A stretch of 64,000 bases of DNA. Origin: an uncultured Prevotellaceae bacterium. Lineage in GTDB: Bacteria; Bacteroidota; Bacteroidia; Bacteroidales; Bacteroidaceae. How positions within the stretch are numbered: the first letter of the stretch is position 1; each line of letters starts with the position of its first letter. Below the pieces are notes generated by a model, which did no database searches, had not been told where the DNA came from, and saw nothing but the letters and a program-made list of their open reading frames with translations. Positions 47,435 to 56,850 of the stretch are shown in pieces. The stretch spans positions 1 to 64,000 of the forward strand of contig CAMJQA010000010.1 of the NCBI GenBank assembly GCA_946407895.1, in the 5' to 3' direction. Made by a program: the position numbers and the translations under genes.

Positions 47435-48616
47435 TTAGTGGTGGAACAACCTGACGCCGGTGAAGGCCATGGCAATGCCGTACTTGTCGCAGGTGTCTAT
47501 GACGTGGTCGTCGCGCACGGAGCCGCCGGCCTGGGCAATGTAGCGCACACCGCTCTTGTGGGCCCGCTCCACGTTGTCGCCGAAGGGGAAGAAGGCATCG
47601 GAACCCAGCGAGACGTCCGTGTTCTGGGCTATCCACTCGCGCTTCTGCTCGCGGGTGAGAGGCTCGGGCTGGCGGGTGAAGAACTTCTGCCACTCGCCGT
47701 CCTGCAGCACGTCCATGTAGTCGTCGCTGATGTATATGTCAATAGTATTGTCGCGGTCGGCGCGCCGTATGCCGGGGACCCAGGGCAGAGCCATCACCTG
47801 CGGGTGCTGGCGCAGCCACCAGATGTCGGCCTTCCCTCCGGCCAGGCGCGTGCAATGGATGCGGCTCTGCTGTCCGGCACCGATGCCTATGGCCTGTCCG
47901 TCCTTCACGTAGCATACGCTGTTGCTCTGTGTATATTTCAGGGTGATGAGGGCTATCATCAGGTCGCGCATGGCCTCCTGCGGGAAGTGCTTGTTCTGAG
48001 TGGGTATGTTATGGAACAGGGCGGGGTCGGAGAGGCACACCTCGTTGCGTCCCTGTTCGAAGGTGATGCCGAAGCACTGTTTGCGCTCGATGGGTGCGGG
48101 GTGGTACTGGGGGTCCATCTGTATGACGTTGTAGGTGCCCTTGCGCTTCTCGCGCAGAATCTCCAGGGCCTCGTCAGTATAGCCGGGGGCGATGACGCCG
48201 TCGCTCACCTCGCGCTTAATGATGAGGGCCGTGGGCAGGTCGCATGTGTCGCTCAGGGCGATGAAGTCGCCGTATGAGCTCATGCGGTCTGCACCGCGGG
48301 CACGGGCATAGGCGCAGGCGATGGGCGACAAGGGCACGGGAATGTCGTCCACGAAGTAGATGCGGCTTAGCGTGTCGCTCAGGGGCAGGCCCACGGCGGC
48401 TCCGGCAGGCGATACGTGTTTGAACGATGCGGCGGCGGGCAGGCCGGTGGCTGCCTTCAGCTCGGCCACGAGCTGCCAGCTGTTCAGCGCGTCGAGGAAA
48501 TTGATGTAGCCCGGGCGTCCGTTCAGGACGGTGATGGGCAGCTCGCCCTCTTCCATGTAGATGCGCGAGGGCTTCTGGTTCGGGTTGCACCCGTACTTCA
48601 ACTGTAGTTCTTTCAT
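47435..48616 (-). CDS. Phosphoribosylaminoimidazolecarboxamide formyltransferase, stand-alone AICARFT
   Basis: LKYGCNPNQKPSRIY; AASFKHVSPAGAAVG; SNSVCYVKDGQAIGIGAGQQSRIHCTRLA; SDAFFPF; no IMP cyclohydrolase domain. Confidence 0.92.
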   Translation of the reverse strand: MKELQLKYGCNPNQKPSRIYMEEGELPITVLNGRPGYINFLDALNSWQLVAELKAATGLPAAASFKHVSPAGAAVGLPLSDTLSRIYFVDDIPVPLSPIACAYARARGADRMSSYGDFIALSDTCDLPTALIIKREVSDGVIAPGYTDEALEILREKRKGTYNVIQMDPQYHPAPIERKQCFGITFEQGRNEVCLSDPALFHNIPTQNKHFPQEAMRDLMIALITLKYTQSNSVCYVKDGQAIGIGAGQQSRIHCTRLAGGKADIWWLRQHPQVMALPWVPGIRRADRDNTIDIYISDDYMDVLQDGEWQKFFTRQPEPLTREQKREWIAQNTDVSLGSDAFFPFGDNVERAHKSGVRYIAQAGGSVRDDHVIDTCDKYGIAMAFTGVRLFHH

Positions 48617-48761
48617 AGTCTTTTACTGTAATTTATACTTCGATTCTGCTGCGAAGTTACGATTATGCGGGCGAAATACAAAATAAATGCCTGTATTTCT
48701 TCTCTTATCCGCCCGAAACGCTCCCGAAGGTTGCCCTGAAGGCATAAAATTGGAAGCAGGA

Positions 48762-48800
48762 CCCGGCCATTGGAGGCCAAAGCCCTGCTTCGCGCTATGA
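48762..48800. terminator. Candidate hairpin between AICARFT and lipoprotein genes
   Basis: GAAGCAGG ... CCTGCTTC with inner GGCC/GGCC pairing. Confidence 0.4.
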
Positions 48801-48847
48801 AAGAAAAAAGAAAATTAGAGATTCTTGCTCTTTATCTGCCCGGCCTG

Positions 48848-50827
48848 CTATTTGAACTCTATGCGGGCAGCTATGTAGTTTGCGTCATTATCCCTATAGG
48901 AGTATGAGTCGTCTCCTCGGGTGAATGTCCAATAGTCGGGCTTTACGTCTTTTGTGAACGGCAGATTATAGGTGGTGCCCCAGTACATGCGGCTTTTGAC
49001 GGGGATGTTCGATACATGAATGCTTGCTGATTCCTTCGGCACCGTCTCTATGTTATCAATGTTTGTCGCCTCATAGTCAAGGCTGATAATCTGTCCCAGC
49101 ATGTTGGTCTTGCTCTTCTCATTCTCATTGTATTCGACGTCGAGCTTCAGCTCTCCCGTGTTCGCTGTACGTTGGTCGGACCCGGGGGAATAAGTACTGT
49201 AAGCTGTGGCAGAAGCCTCTATGTGGAGTATGCTTCCCGTCTTCACTATCTTTGAACTCGTCACCACGTAACTACGGTAAAAATCATCGTATTCGGGGTC
49301 GAACATCCAGGCATTGAGCACCCCGTACTGTTTGGAGATGCCAAAGTTTGAGACGAAGTCGCCCGAGAGGTGGGCTTCTCCGCTTACGATGATCATCTTG
49401 ATGTCCAGCTTGGGCTTTTCTTCCCTGAGGTTGAATATCTTCAGCCGGCCGTCTTCGCTTTTCCACCACAGGTAAATGCTTTCCGTGCCGTTGCCGCTGA
49501 TGCTCTGTGCCATGTAGGGCATGATGATGATGCCTGCCTCGGGCATGCCTGCCTTGGGCAGCAGGTCGCAACCGTCCTCGGCGTAATCCACGCGCAGGGC
49601 GAGGCGGTCGGGATTGATGGCGCACTTGCCCTCCATGAGTACATTATCGTTCTTGTCCTGGTAGTAGAAGGTGAAGGCCTTGCCCTCCTCCTTCTCGAAG
49701 GAGATGTAGGAGGAGTCCTGTGCATTTACATACTCCTTGCCTGCGAAGTCCACTGTCCAGTCGATCTTCAGTATGTCCTTTACCTTGCCAACGAAGAAGG
49801 CCACGTCGGAGGGCGACAGGGTGGTGTTTCCGGCTTCCCTGATGGTCTTCTCTATTTCCTGGTTTAGTTCCTTGATCTGCTCGGCCGAGAGGTCGGAAAG
49901 CAGTTCGAAGAGATCCTGCGAGGTGGGCACAATCTCCTCCATGCCCTTCGACAGCAGCTTCAGGTTGTTGTTGCAGGCATCAATGAACGTCTCGGCGGTG
50001 AGGTTGCCGTTGCAGGCCTGCAGCACTACCTGGCCGTTAAGCTCAACGAAGTCGTAGGCTGTCTTGCCCGTCTGTATAATATCGTCGCCAAAGGCAAATA
50101 CCAGGTTGGCTCCGGCCTCGATGAGGGGGCCTGCCACCTGCAGCGTCAGGTCGATGGGGCGTTTGTCGCTGTCCACCAGATAGCCGGCCAGTCTCTCCGT
50201 GGCCGTGGATTCCGAGGTAACCAGCTCATCCAGCACCGCCTTGTAGATCTCCTTGGCATAGAGGTCGAGCTCTCCGCTGGAGTATTGCTTCCAGAAATCC
50301 TCGCAGCTGAGGTTCTTCTTGCTCTGCGGCAGCGGATTCTCCTTCGAATTCATGATGTCTTCGTATATCTTCTGTCGCGAAGCCTGGTCGGTGAGTCCCA
50401 GCTTGGCCATAGAGCCGATGATTGTTACGCGGTGCAGCTTATTGGCATCGTTCAGCACCTTGTAGAAATCAAAAGCAGCTTTAGCCTGCCCCCACACGCC
50501 GCGTGTGGGGCGTGTCTGCTGGTCGGCCAGTGCCTGCAGCAGGCTGAAGATCTTGTCGGCATCGTTGCACGCTGCATCCGGATCGCAGGCCACTACCATG
50601 CAGCGTGCCATCAGCTCGGCTAAGCATTCGTCGGCCTGCTGCTCGGTAAGGGTTTGCCCGGGCTGCGGATTGTCGGGGCCCACAGTATTCTCGGGGTTCT
50701 CTGGTTCGGCAGGATCGTCGTTGTCGCTGCTGCATGCCGCCAGGCAGAGCCAAAGGGCGAGGAAGCCCGTGAGCAGCTTTCCTGTAAGGATGAGATTCCT
50801 CCTCTGAAAGATGTGGTTCATAATCAT
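48848..50827 (-). CDS. Large uncharacterised lipoprotein
   Basis: LTGFLALWLCLAACSSDNDD lipobox; 659 aa. Confidence 0.75.
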   Translation of the reverse strand: MIMNHIFQRRNLILTGKLLTGFLALWLCLAACSSDNDDPAEPENPENTVGPDNPQPGQTLTEQQADECLAELMARCMVVACDPDAACNDADKIFSLLQALADQQTRPTRGVWGQAKAAFDFYKVLNDANKLHRVTIIGSMAKLGLTDQASRQKIYEDIMNSKENPLPQSKKNLSCEDFWKQYSSGELDLYAKEIYKAVLDELVTSESTATERLAGYLVDSDKRPIDLTLQVAGPLIEAGANLVFAFGDDIIQTGKTAYDFVELNGQVVLQACNGNLTAETFIDACNNNLKLLSKGMEEIVPTSQDLFELLSDLSAEQIKELNQEIEKTIREAGNTTLSPSDVAFFVGKVKDILKIDWTVDFAGKEYVNAQDSSYISFEKEEGKAFTFYYQDKNDNVLMEGKCAINPDRLALRVDYAEDGCDLLPKAGMPEAGIIIMPYMAQSISGNGTESIYLWWKSEDGRLKIFNLREEKPKLDIKMIIVSGEAHLSGDFVSNFGISKQYGVLNAWMFDPEYDDFYRSYVVTSSKIVKTGSILHIEASATAYSTYSPGSDQRTANTGELKLDVEYNENEKSKTNMLGQIISLDYEATNIDNIETVPKESASIHVSNIPVKSRMYWGTTYNLPFTKDVKPDYWTFTRGDDSYSYRDNDANYIAARIEFK

Positions 50828-50883
50828 AATGAGTTTAGGGGTTCTTCTTTACGATGTCATTTAGGATACGTTTGTGCCCTTCT

Positions 50884-51333
50884 TCAGTCTCTGGCGGGCA
50901 TGTAGGCTGGCTGGTTGGTGGGCGTGTCGTGGGTGCTGCCCATGTCTGCCCCGCTGGAGGCGTTGTATGCAGCCTGTCGTACGGTGAGCACCAGGGTGTC
51001 GCGCCCGGAATAGAAGGTGACGTCCTGCTGCCTGGCCTCTGTCTGCAAGTTCTCCCTTGCCGAGAGCTCCACGGTTGGCGTGCCCGAGATATAGACCTGG
51101 CGTATGACGGTCAGCCACGACTCCGGCGTGTTGAACTTGTCAACGGCCGCGGTCAGCCCGTTCAGGCTGACTACGGTCTCGGTTGCCTCGGCGGGCATGT
51201 TGCACGACTGTGTGAGGAACTTGCCCTTCCCCGTGGGCGTTGGTGTGGGATTGGGTTCGGGCTCGTCGCCGCCTCCGCAGGATATCAGGGCCAGGGCCGT
51301 GAAGGCCATGAGGATATACTTCATTGTTTTCAT
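50884..51333 (-). CDS. Small lipoprotein with BACON-like domain
   Basis: MKYILMAFTALALISCGGGDEPEPNPTPTP; SWLTVIRQVYISGTPTVELSARENLQTEARQQDVTFYSG. Confidence 0.6.
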   Translation of the reverse strand: MKTMKYILMAFTALALISCGGGDEPEPNPTPTPTGKGKFLTQSCNMPAEATETVVSLNGLTAAVDKFNTPESWLTVIRQVYISGTPTVELSARENLQTEARQQDVTFYSGRDTLVLTVRQAAYNASSGADMGSTHDTPTNQPAYMPARD

Positions 51334-51348
51334 ATTGCTCAGGTTTAC

Positions 51349-54300
51349 TTATTTAACGAATACTTTCTTGTTGTTGCGTATGTAGAGTCCTTTCCTCGGG
51401 CTGCCGTTGACGGGACGTCCCTGCATGTCGTAGAGCTGGTATTCCGTGTCGCCGTCGTCGGCTATTGCCGGACTGATGCCCGTTTCGTCATCGCCCAGGA
51501 TGTATCCTCTGGTGGCCCTTGTCTTTGGCACGGCCAGCCATGCGCGGTGTCCATCGATGCGGAAGGCCGCGCCGTTGGTTGCTCCCCAGAACCATCCGAA
51601 GAGGTTCTGCAGCGGTGTGTTGGACGGTCCGTAGGCCAGTTTGTAGTAGAGGTTGTCGCCCGGTGCCGTGGTGGTGGTGGACACGTCGCTGCCGTGCAGC
51701 ATGTTCGTGCCGTTGTAGGAGGCGTCCTCCTCGGTAGCCGTCAGGGTATATGAGGCAGCCTTCTTCTCGCTTGCCGAGAGATATACGGGCACACCCTTTG
51801 GAATGATGCTGCCGCCGATGGCCTGCGACTTCAGGTTGCTTCCGGTGGTCTCGGTCACTACGTATGCCGAGAGCCCGCTGGGCATCTTGTAGTTGTCCTC
51901 CGAGTCGTAGAAGGTGGCGTATCCTTCGGCCGACAGGTTGACGGTGATGGTCTTCTCGTCAACCGGTCCAGGTCCGGGAGCCTGGCCCGAGGTGGTGATT
52001 TCCATCTCTACCTTGAGGTTCTTTGCCTCGTTCCATCCCACGTTGTCGGTGGCAATGGCGCAAAGTCCGTAGCGCGTGCCCGGCTCGCAGGGAACGGTCA
52101 CCTGGTTTGTTGTGACGTTCGAGGCCAGTACGTCGGCTTCCTCGCTTCCGTTCTTGAAGGCATAGATGTTGTAGTGGCTGATGCCCGAGGTAGCGTCGCT
52201 GCCCTGCAGGGTTATTACCAGGTTGCCGTCGCTCTCCTTCACGCCGGTTACCTTTGAGGTGGGGTAGTCCGTGTCGAATGTATTCACGTAGGTGTTCGTC
52301 GCAATCGGATCGTTGGCATCGAAGACGATGGTGGCCTTGTTGCTGACGGTTGAGCCATTGGCCGGGTTCTTCTTGTGCTCAATGATGAAGTTGACGAATC
52401 CCTCGCCCACATGGTTGTCGTTGTTGGGCAGGAGGAAGCCCAGGTCGGGATCGTCAATCTCGTCGCCGTTCTTCTGCAGGGAGATGAAGCTCCATTTGGC
52501 TACGCCGGTCTGCGGGTCGAACTGTCCGCTGACGCGCACGAGGATGTCCTGATCCTTGACTTTATATGCGATGTCGCGCGTGAACTCCTTCGTGTAACTG
52601 CCGCCTACGACGAGGACCGTATCTGCCCATCCGTAGGAGGAGAAGCTGAATGTCTCGGGATCGAACTTCGAGAGGTCGAGTGTATCGGTGACGAACACCT
52701 CATGGGCGGGTGCCGTCGCGCTGGCCTTGTTCTCGAAGGTGATGGTGTACGCCATATCGTGGACGGGCTTGATGTAGTGGCGCTGGTCGTCGTAGCCCCA
52801 GGGGCCTATCATCTCGTTGGGGTCGTAGCTGCCTACGCCCTTGTTGCCGATGTCGTTGGGGTCGCCGTGCAGACAGTCGTGCATGTCCTTCATGTTTTGG
52901 TAGTTGCTGTAGAAGGACCAGGCCGTGCTGGCAAACTTCCACGCTGCCTGGGCTGCATGTGCACCGGGTATAAATTCCTCTGCGCAGCTGAAGCCCACGT
53001 CGAGGAGATTGGTGAACAATGTGCTCCATTTTCCTTCTGCACCCGTAACTGTGCTGTAGCCATTCTTGGCAATGCTGTAGATGCACGATGCACCGGGCAC
53101 GAAGCCGATGGCTGTTTCAAAGACAACCTGTCCCCACTTCATGGCAAAGCATTCGCCCTGCTCCAGTGTGTAGGGAGCACGCGTCTGGACGGCTTCGGGG
53201 TCGTAGGGGCCCCAAGGCTGCTCAATCCAGTAGCCCATCTTAATCTCGCTGGAGGGCTCATTGGTCCCTGGTGCCATCTTGATGCGGAAGGCTACCTGGT
53301 TAGTGCTGTTCGGAGCAATGTATGGCACCATGAACGAATATACTCGGATGCTGTCCTGCGTCTGTTCGTCGTAGGCCATAAGGTAATCGCCGCGATTGCC
53401 TGTCTCCAGCTCGTAGTAGTTTGTCACGCCGAGTTCGCAGATGTCGAATTCGAACTCGAACGATACATCAACCGTGCCGTGGCGGTCAGGGATGATGAGG
53501 AACATGGGCGTGTTGTAGGCGGCTACGCCGGAGCGGTTGCCGTAGTCGATGGTATAGCGCTGCCACCTGTTCCAGAGGCTGCGGCCGAATCCGTTCACTT
53601 GCATCCACACGTCGGGTACTCCGTTATCTTCGGCAGTCAGCGTGAAGGCCTGTTTGAGCGTGTCTTTATTCACGATGACGTCGTACTTGCCCAGGGGCGC
53701 GGCACTCATGTCGAAGAAGGCCTCGGGCAGGTCGTCGGCATTCTGTACGACCTTCTTCATATCATAGCCGTACTCGATAAGCCATTTACCCTCGACCTCC
53801 TTGGTGTCTTGCTTCAGTACTACCTTAGGCTGGTTGCCGTAGGTCAGGTTATATCCGCCCTGGATGCGCAGGCGTACGCCTTTGCTTTGTGCAGCCTCTT
53901 CGGGGAATATCTTATTCAGTCCTCCCACGATGATGCTTTGCGAGGTGGCCACGTAGGCGTTGGTGGTCTGTCCGTCACCCTTGGCTATCATCCAGTAATT
54001 GTACAGGCCGGGATGGCCGCTTACGTCCTGCTGGTCGTGGCGTTTCTTGCTGGTGCTGTATTTGTCGTAGCGGCCCAGGTTGTATGGGTCGGGCTTAATC
54101 CACTGGTAGGCCTCGCCGTCCTGTGTCATGTCGGTCATGTAAACGGTCTGTCCCATGAGGTCCTTGGTCAGGGTGAACTCAGGATGGGGCGGGCGTATGC
54201 CGTCGTGGGCCTTCAGGTTGTTCTCCATCAGAGGTGCCGGGTCGTTGTGATACTGGCTCTGGTCCTGCAGCGAGCCGTCGAAGGTGAGCAGCAGGCGGCA

Positions 54301-56436
54301 GTCCTTGTCCTTGGGGTCGGGCCGGTTGTAGATGTGCTGCATGATCTCCTCCTCCGTGAGGGCGCGGCTGTAGAGGGCGAAGTTGTCGACGTAGGTCTCG
54401 TTAACATAATAATCGCCGAATGACTCGGGGCCGATGACAATGGGGTTGTTGCCCATGGCGATGGGGCCTTTCTCGGTGCCGGTGTTTATGAGCAGGCCGT
54501 CCATGTACAAGCGGATGTTGTCCTTCTCCACATGGGAGTCGTAGGTGAGGGCCACGTGGTGCCACATGCCTGTCTCCGTGGTGCGGTAGCGCCAGCGGTC
54601 CGACACCTCCTTGCCCGTACCGTTCACGGACAACTCGGTGCTGACGCCGCCGTAGAAGGTATAGCCTTGATTGCCATCCTGATGTACCTTAATATACCAT
54701 CCGCCCCAATAAGGGGAGCCGTAGTGATTGCCATTGGAATTGCTGAGGGCGGCGATGTCGAGTGATCCGCTGCTTCGTTTGTCGATGCGCACCCAGCATT
54801 CCACGGTCATGGCCTCGCGCGTCTCCATGATGCTGGGCGTCATGGGGATGGTGACCTTGTTGAGCGGATAGTCAAGGATGCGCGTCTCGGGGACGGATAT
54901 GTCGAGGGCCATCTCCTGTCCTGTGGTGGCAGGGGCCGGGTCGTTGCGCCGGTAGACGATGCTCCAGAAGTAGGGGTCGAAGGCCTTGTAGGGGGCTGAG
55001 TAGTTCATTACCCAGTGCTCTGTGCCTTCGCTGTCGAGTCTTACCATCAGCGAGTGGTTGTTCCAGTTCTTGCGATCCCACGACTCGTAGCCGACGGCAA
55101 AGTTGCGATGGACGGTGCGGAAGCCGTCCTTCGACTCTACCAGCACGCCGCGGCAGGTGGTCAGATAGACGTGCTGGCCCGTGGGGTCGTCGGGGGCGAG
55201 GTAGAGGTCGAAGAAGTTGGCGAAACCTGAGTATTGCGAATTCCAGAAGGTGCGCTGCTGCGTCTCCCAGGTCTGGCCGCCGTCGTGCGAGTGGTACATC
55301 CGGGGACCGTTGGGCGTCGAAAGCACGTAGATGTTCTGGCCCTTGGCGGCGATGGCGCAATACGTATCCTTTGACTCGGGCAGGTACATGGCATCGGTCC
55401 ACGTCTTGCCGAAGTCGGTGGAACGGCGGAAGATAGTGTGGTTGCGGTCGTTGGTGGGATGAGGATCCCCCAAGTCCTCGGCACAGCCCTGGAAGATGAC
55501 GTTGATGACGTCGCCCTCCAAGGTCATCTGGGCGTGATAGTTGAAGGATTGTCCGTTGAAGCCCTTCATATAGGTCAGTTGGCACCACGAGGTCTCCTCC
55601 CTGACCAGGGGCGCCACGTTCTGCGTGGTGATGGTTTCGCCGCCGTCGCTGGAGGTCGATATATAGACGTTGCCCCAATGCATGTTGTAATACCAGTACA
55701 TGTCGTTGCCCAGCACGGCCCATTGGCGGCCTGATACCTGCAGGTCAACAAGATCCTGCGTGGTATCTATAGTCTTGTCGGTGAATGTGGTGCCGCCGTC
55801 GAAGGAGGTGAGCACGCGGGTCTTGTAACTTGTACCATTGAAGCGACTGCCTTGGAAGGCGATGACCAGCGTCTGCCCGTCGGCCTCTACATGGGGTCGT
55901 CCATACCAGTAGTGGCCGTCGCCCTCGCTTCCGTCCGCTATCTTGCGCGTCTGGAAAGTCTTTCCTCCGTCGTGTGAATAGGTGTAGTAAACCTCGGCGT
56001 TCTCGTTACTCTCGGCGGAAAGCACGGTGACAAAGTGTACGTCCTGCCCTTCCACCTCCATCCATTTGGCATTGGAGCCGTAGCTGCCGCCCACATAGTT
56101 GATGTCGCCCATATTCATCGTTTTCGACTTGACGATGGCACGGGGCTCTTCCCACGTGCGGCCGGCATCGGTGGAGCGCCGGTACCACAGGCAGAATTCG
56201 CCCTCGGCATTGGGCTTCCAGTCGGTCCATGCCACATGAATGGTCTGTCCGGAGACTTGCACGTCCATGGGCAGCTGATTACCGGTGTAGTAGCTAATGT
56301 CTGTCGTGCCGAGCGAAAGGTTCTTCCATTCGCCCCAGTTGGAGGGCACATACTGCTGTCCGTCCTGAGCCCAGGCGGGGCTGCTGCTCATTAGCAGGGC
56401 CAAAAAGGCAATTTGCCTGAAACGTTTTTTCTTCAT
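51349..56436 (-). CDS. Giant secreted mosaic protein: BNR/sialidase-like propeller, LamG, DPNE-type repeat domain, T9SS-like C-terminus
   Basis: 1695 aa; signal peptide; SxDxGxTW repeats; VECWVRIDKRSSGSLDIAALSN; SYDPNEMIGPWGYDDQRHYIKP; C-terminal YDMQGRPVNGSPRKGLYIRNNKKVFVK. Confidence 0.82.
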   Translation of the reverse strand: MKKKRFRQIAFLALLMSSSPAWAQDGQQYVPSNWGEWKNLSLGTTDISYYTGNQLPMDVQVSGQTIHVAWTDWKPNAEGEFCLWYRRSTDAGRTWEEPRAIVKSKTMNMGDINYVGGSYGSNAKWMEVEGQDVHFVTVLSAESNENAEVYYTYSHDGGKTFQTRKIADGSEGDGHYWYGRPHVEADGQTLVIAFQGSRFNGTSYKTRVLTSFDGGTTFTDKTIDTTQDLVDLQVSGRQWAVLGNDMYWYYNMHWGNVYISTSSDGGETITTQNVAPLVREETSWCQLTYMKGFNGQSFNYHAQMTLEGDVINVIFQGCAEDLGDPHPTNDRNHTIFRRSTDFGKTWTDAMYLPESKDTYCAIAAKGQNIYVLSTPNGPRMYHSHDGGQTWETQQRTFWNSQYSGFANFFDLYLAPDDPTGQHVYLTTCRGVLVESKDGFRTVHRNFAVGYESWDRKNWNNHSLMVRLDSEGTEHWVMNYSAPYKAFDPYFWSIVYRRNDPAPATTGQEMALDISVPETRILDYPLNKVTIPMTPSIMETREAMTVECWVRIDKRSSGSLDIAALSNSNGNHYGSPYWGGWYIKVHQDGNQGYTFYGGVSTELSVNGTGKEVSDRWRYRTTETGMWHHVALTYDSHVEKDNIRLYMDGLLINTGTEKGPIAMGNNPIVIGPESFGDYYVNETYVDNFALYSRALTEEEIMQHIYNRPDPKDKDCRLLLTFDGSLQDQSQYHNDPAPLMENNLKAHDGIRPPHPEFTLTKDLMGQTVYMTDMTQDGEAYQWIKPDPYNLGRYDKYSTSKKRHDQQDVSGHPGLYNYWMIAKGDGQTTNAYVATSQSIIVGGLNKIFPEEAAQSKGVRLRIQGGYNLTYGNQPKVVLKQDTKEVEGKWLIEYGYDMKKVVQNADDLPEAFFDMSAAPLGKYDVIVNKDTLKQAFTLTAEDNGVPDVWMQVNGFGRSLWNRWQRYTIDYGNRSGVAAYNTPMFLIIPDRHGTVDVSFEFEFDICELGVTNYYELETGNRGDYLMAYDEQTQDSIRVYSFMVPYIAPNSTNQVAFRIKMAPGTNEPSSEIKMGYWIEQPWGPYDPEAVQTRAPYTLEQGECFAMKWGQVVFETAIGFVPGASCIYSIAKNGYSTVTGAEGKWSTLFTNLLDVGFSCAEEFIPGAHAAQAAWKFASTAWSFYSNYQNMKDMHDCLHGDPNDIGNKGVGSYDPNEMIGPWGYDDQRHYIKPVHDMAYTITFENKASATAPAHEVFVTDTLDLSKFDPETFSFSSYGWADTVLVVGGSYTKEFTRDIAYKVKDQDILVRVSGQFDPQTGVAKWSFISLQKNGDEIDDPDLGFLLPNNDNHVGEGFVNFIIEHKKNPANGSTVSNKATIVFDANDPIATNTYVNTFDTDYPTSKVTGVKESDGNLVITLQGSDATSGISHYNIYAFKNGSEEADVLASNVTTNQVTVPCEPGTRYGLCAIATDNVGWNEAKNLKVEMEITTSGQAPGPGPVDEKTITVNLSAEGYATFYDSEDNYKMPSGLSAYVVTETTGSNLKSQAIGGSIIPKGVPVYLSASEKKAASYTLTATEEDASYNGTNMLHGSDVSTTTTAPGDNLYYKLAYGPSNTPLQNLFGWFWGATNGAAFRIDGHRAWLAVPKTRATRGYILGDDETGISPAIADDGDTEYQLYDMQGRPVNGSPRKGLYIRNNKKVFVK

Positions 56437-56592
56437 TGTTCTACGGTTCTATAATTGTTTTATAATTGTTCTATTTTGTTTGTTCGTTTTATTATTCTCT
56501 TTCTTTCTCTTCCTTTGAACAGCTTCTTGTATGGCATGTCGCCAAGGGCTGTACGGCGCGGGCATCTTGCCGGGGCTTGGGGGCGGGGCTTG

Positions 56593-56658
56593 AAACAACG
56601 CCGTTGTTTTGCCGGAATAACGCCGTTGTTTTGCCATTTCAACGCCGTTGTTTTTGCA
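56593..56658. repeat. 22-bp-phase palindrome array, three tandem units
   Basis: AACAACGCCGTTGTTTTGCCGG | AATAACGCCGTTGTTTTGCCAT | TTCAACGCCGTTGTTTTTGCAG; centres at 56601, 56623, 56645. Confidence 0.92.
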
Positions 56659-56760
56659 GTCGTGCGCCGCTTCGGTGGAGACACTTCTATGCAGCATCGC
56701 CGTTTTTTTGCGCGAATTACATGACAAAAATAGGGGAAAAAGGGGATGGTTTACTTACAA

Positions 56761-56811
56761 AAACCGAAAAACGACTAACAAAAACGGAATTTGTCAGTCG
56801 TTTTTCGGTTT
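56761..56811 (-). terminator. Long A/T-rich hairpin downstream of the kelch-AraC regulator
   Basis: AAACCGAAAAACGACTAAC / GTCAGTCGTTTTTCGGTTT (19 bp, 1 mismatch), followed by TTTTTG on the minus strand. Confidence 0.65.
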
Positions 56812-56850
56812 GAGGGGGTGCCGGAGGGGTGTTTTTTGTGCCCCAGGCGG

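Noticed and set aside
52375-54423. 682-aa plus-strand ORF
   Set aside because: Antisense to the giant secreted protein, whose minus-strand frame has clear domains
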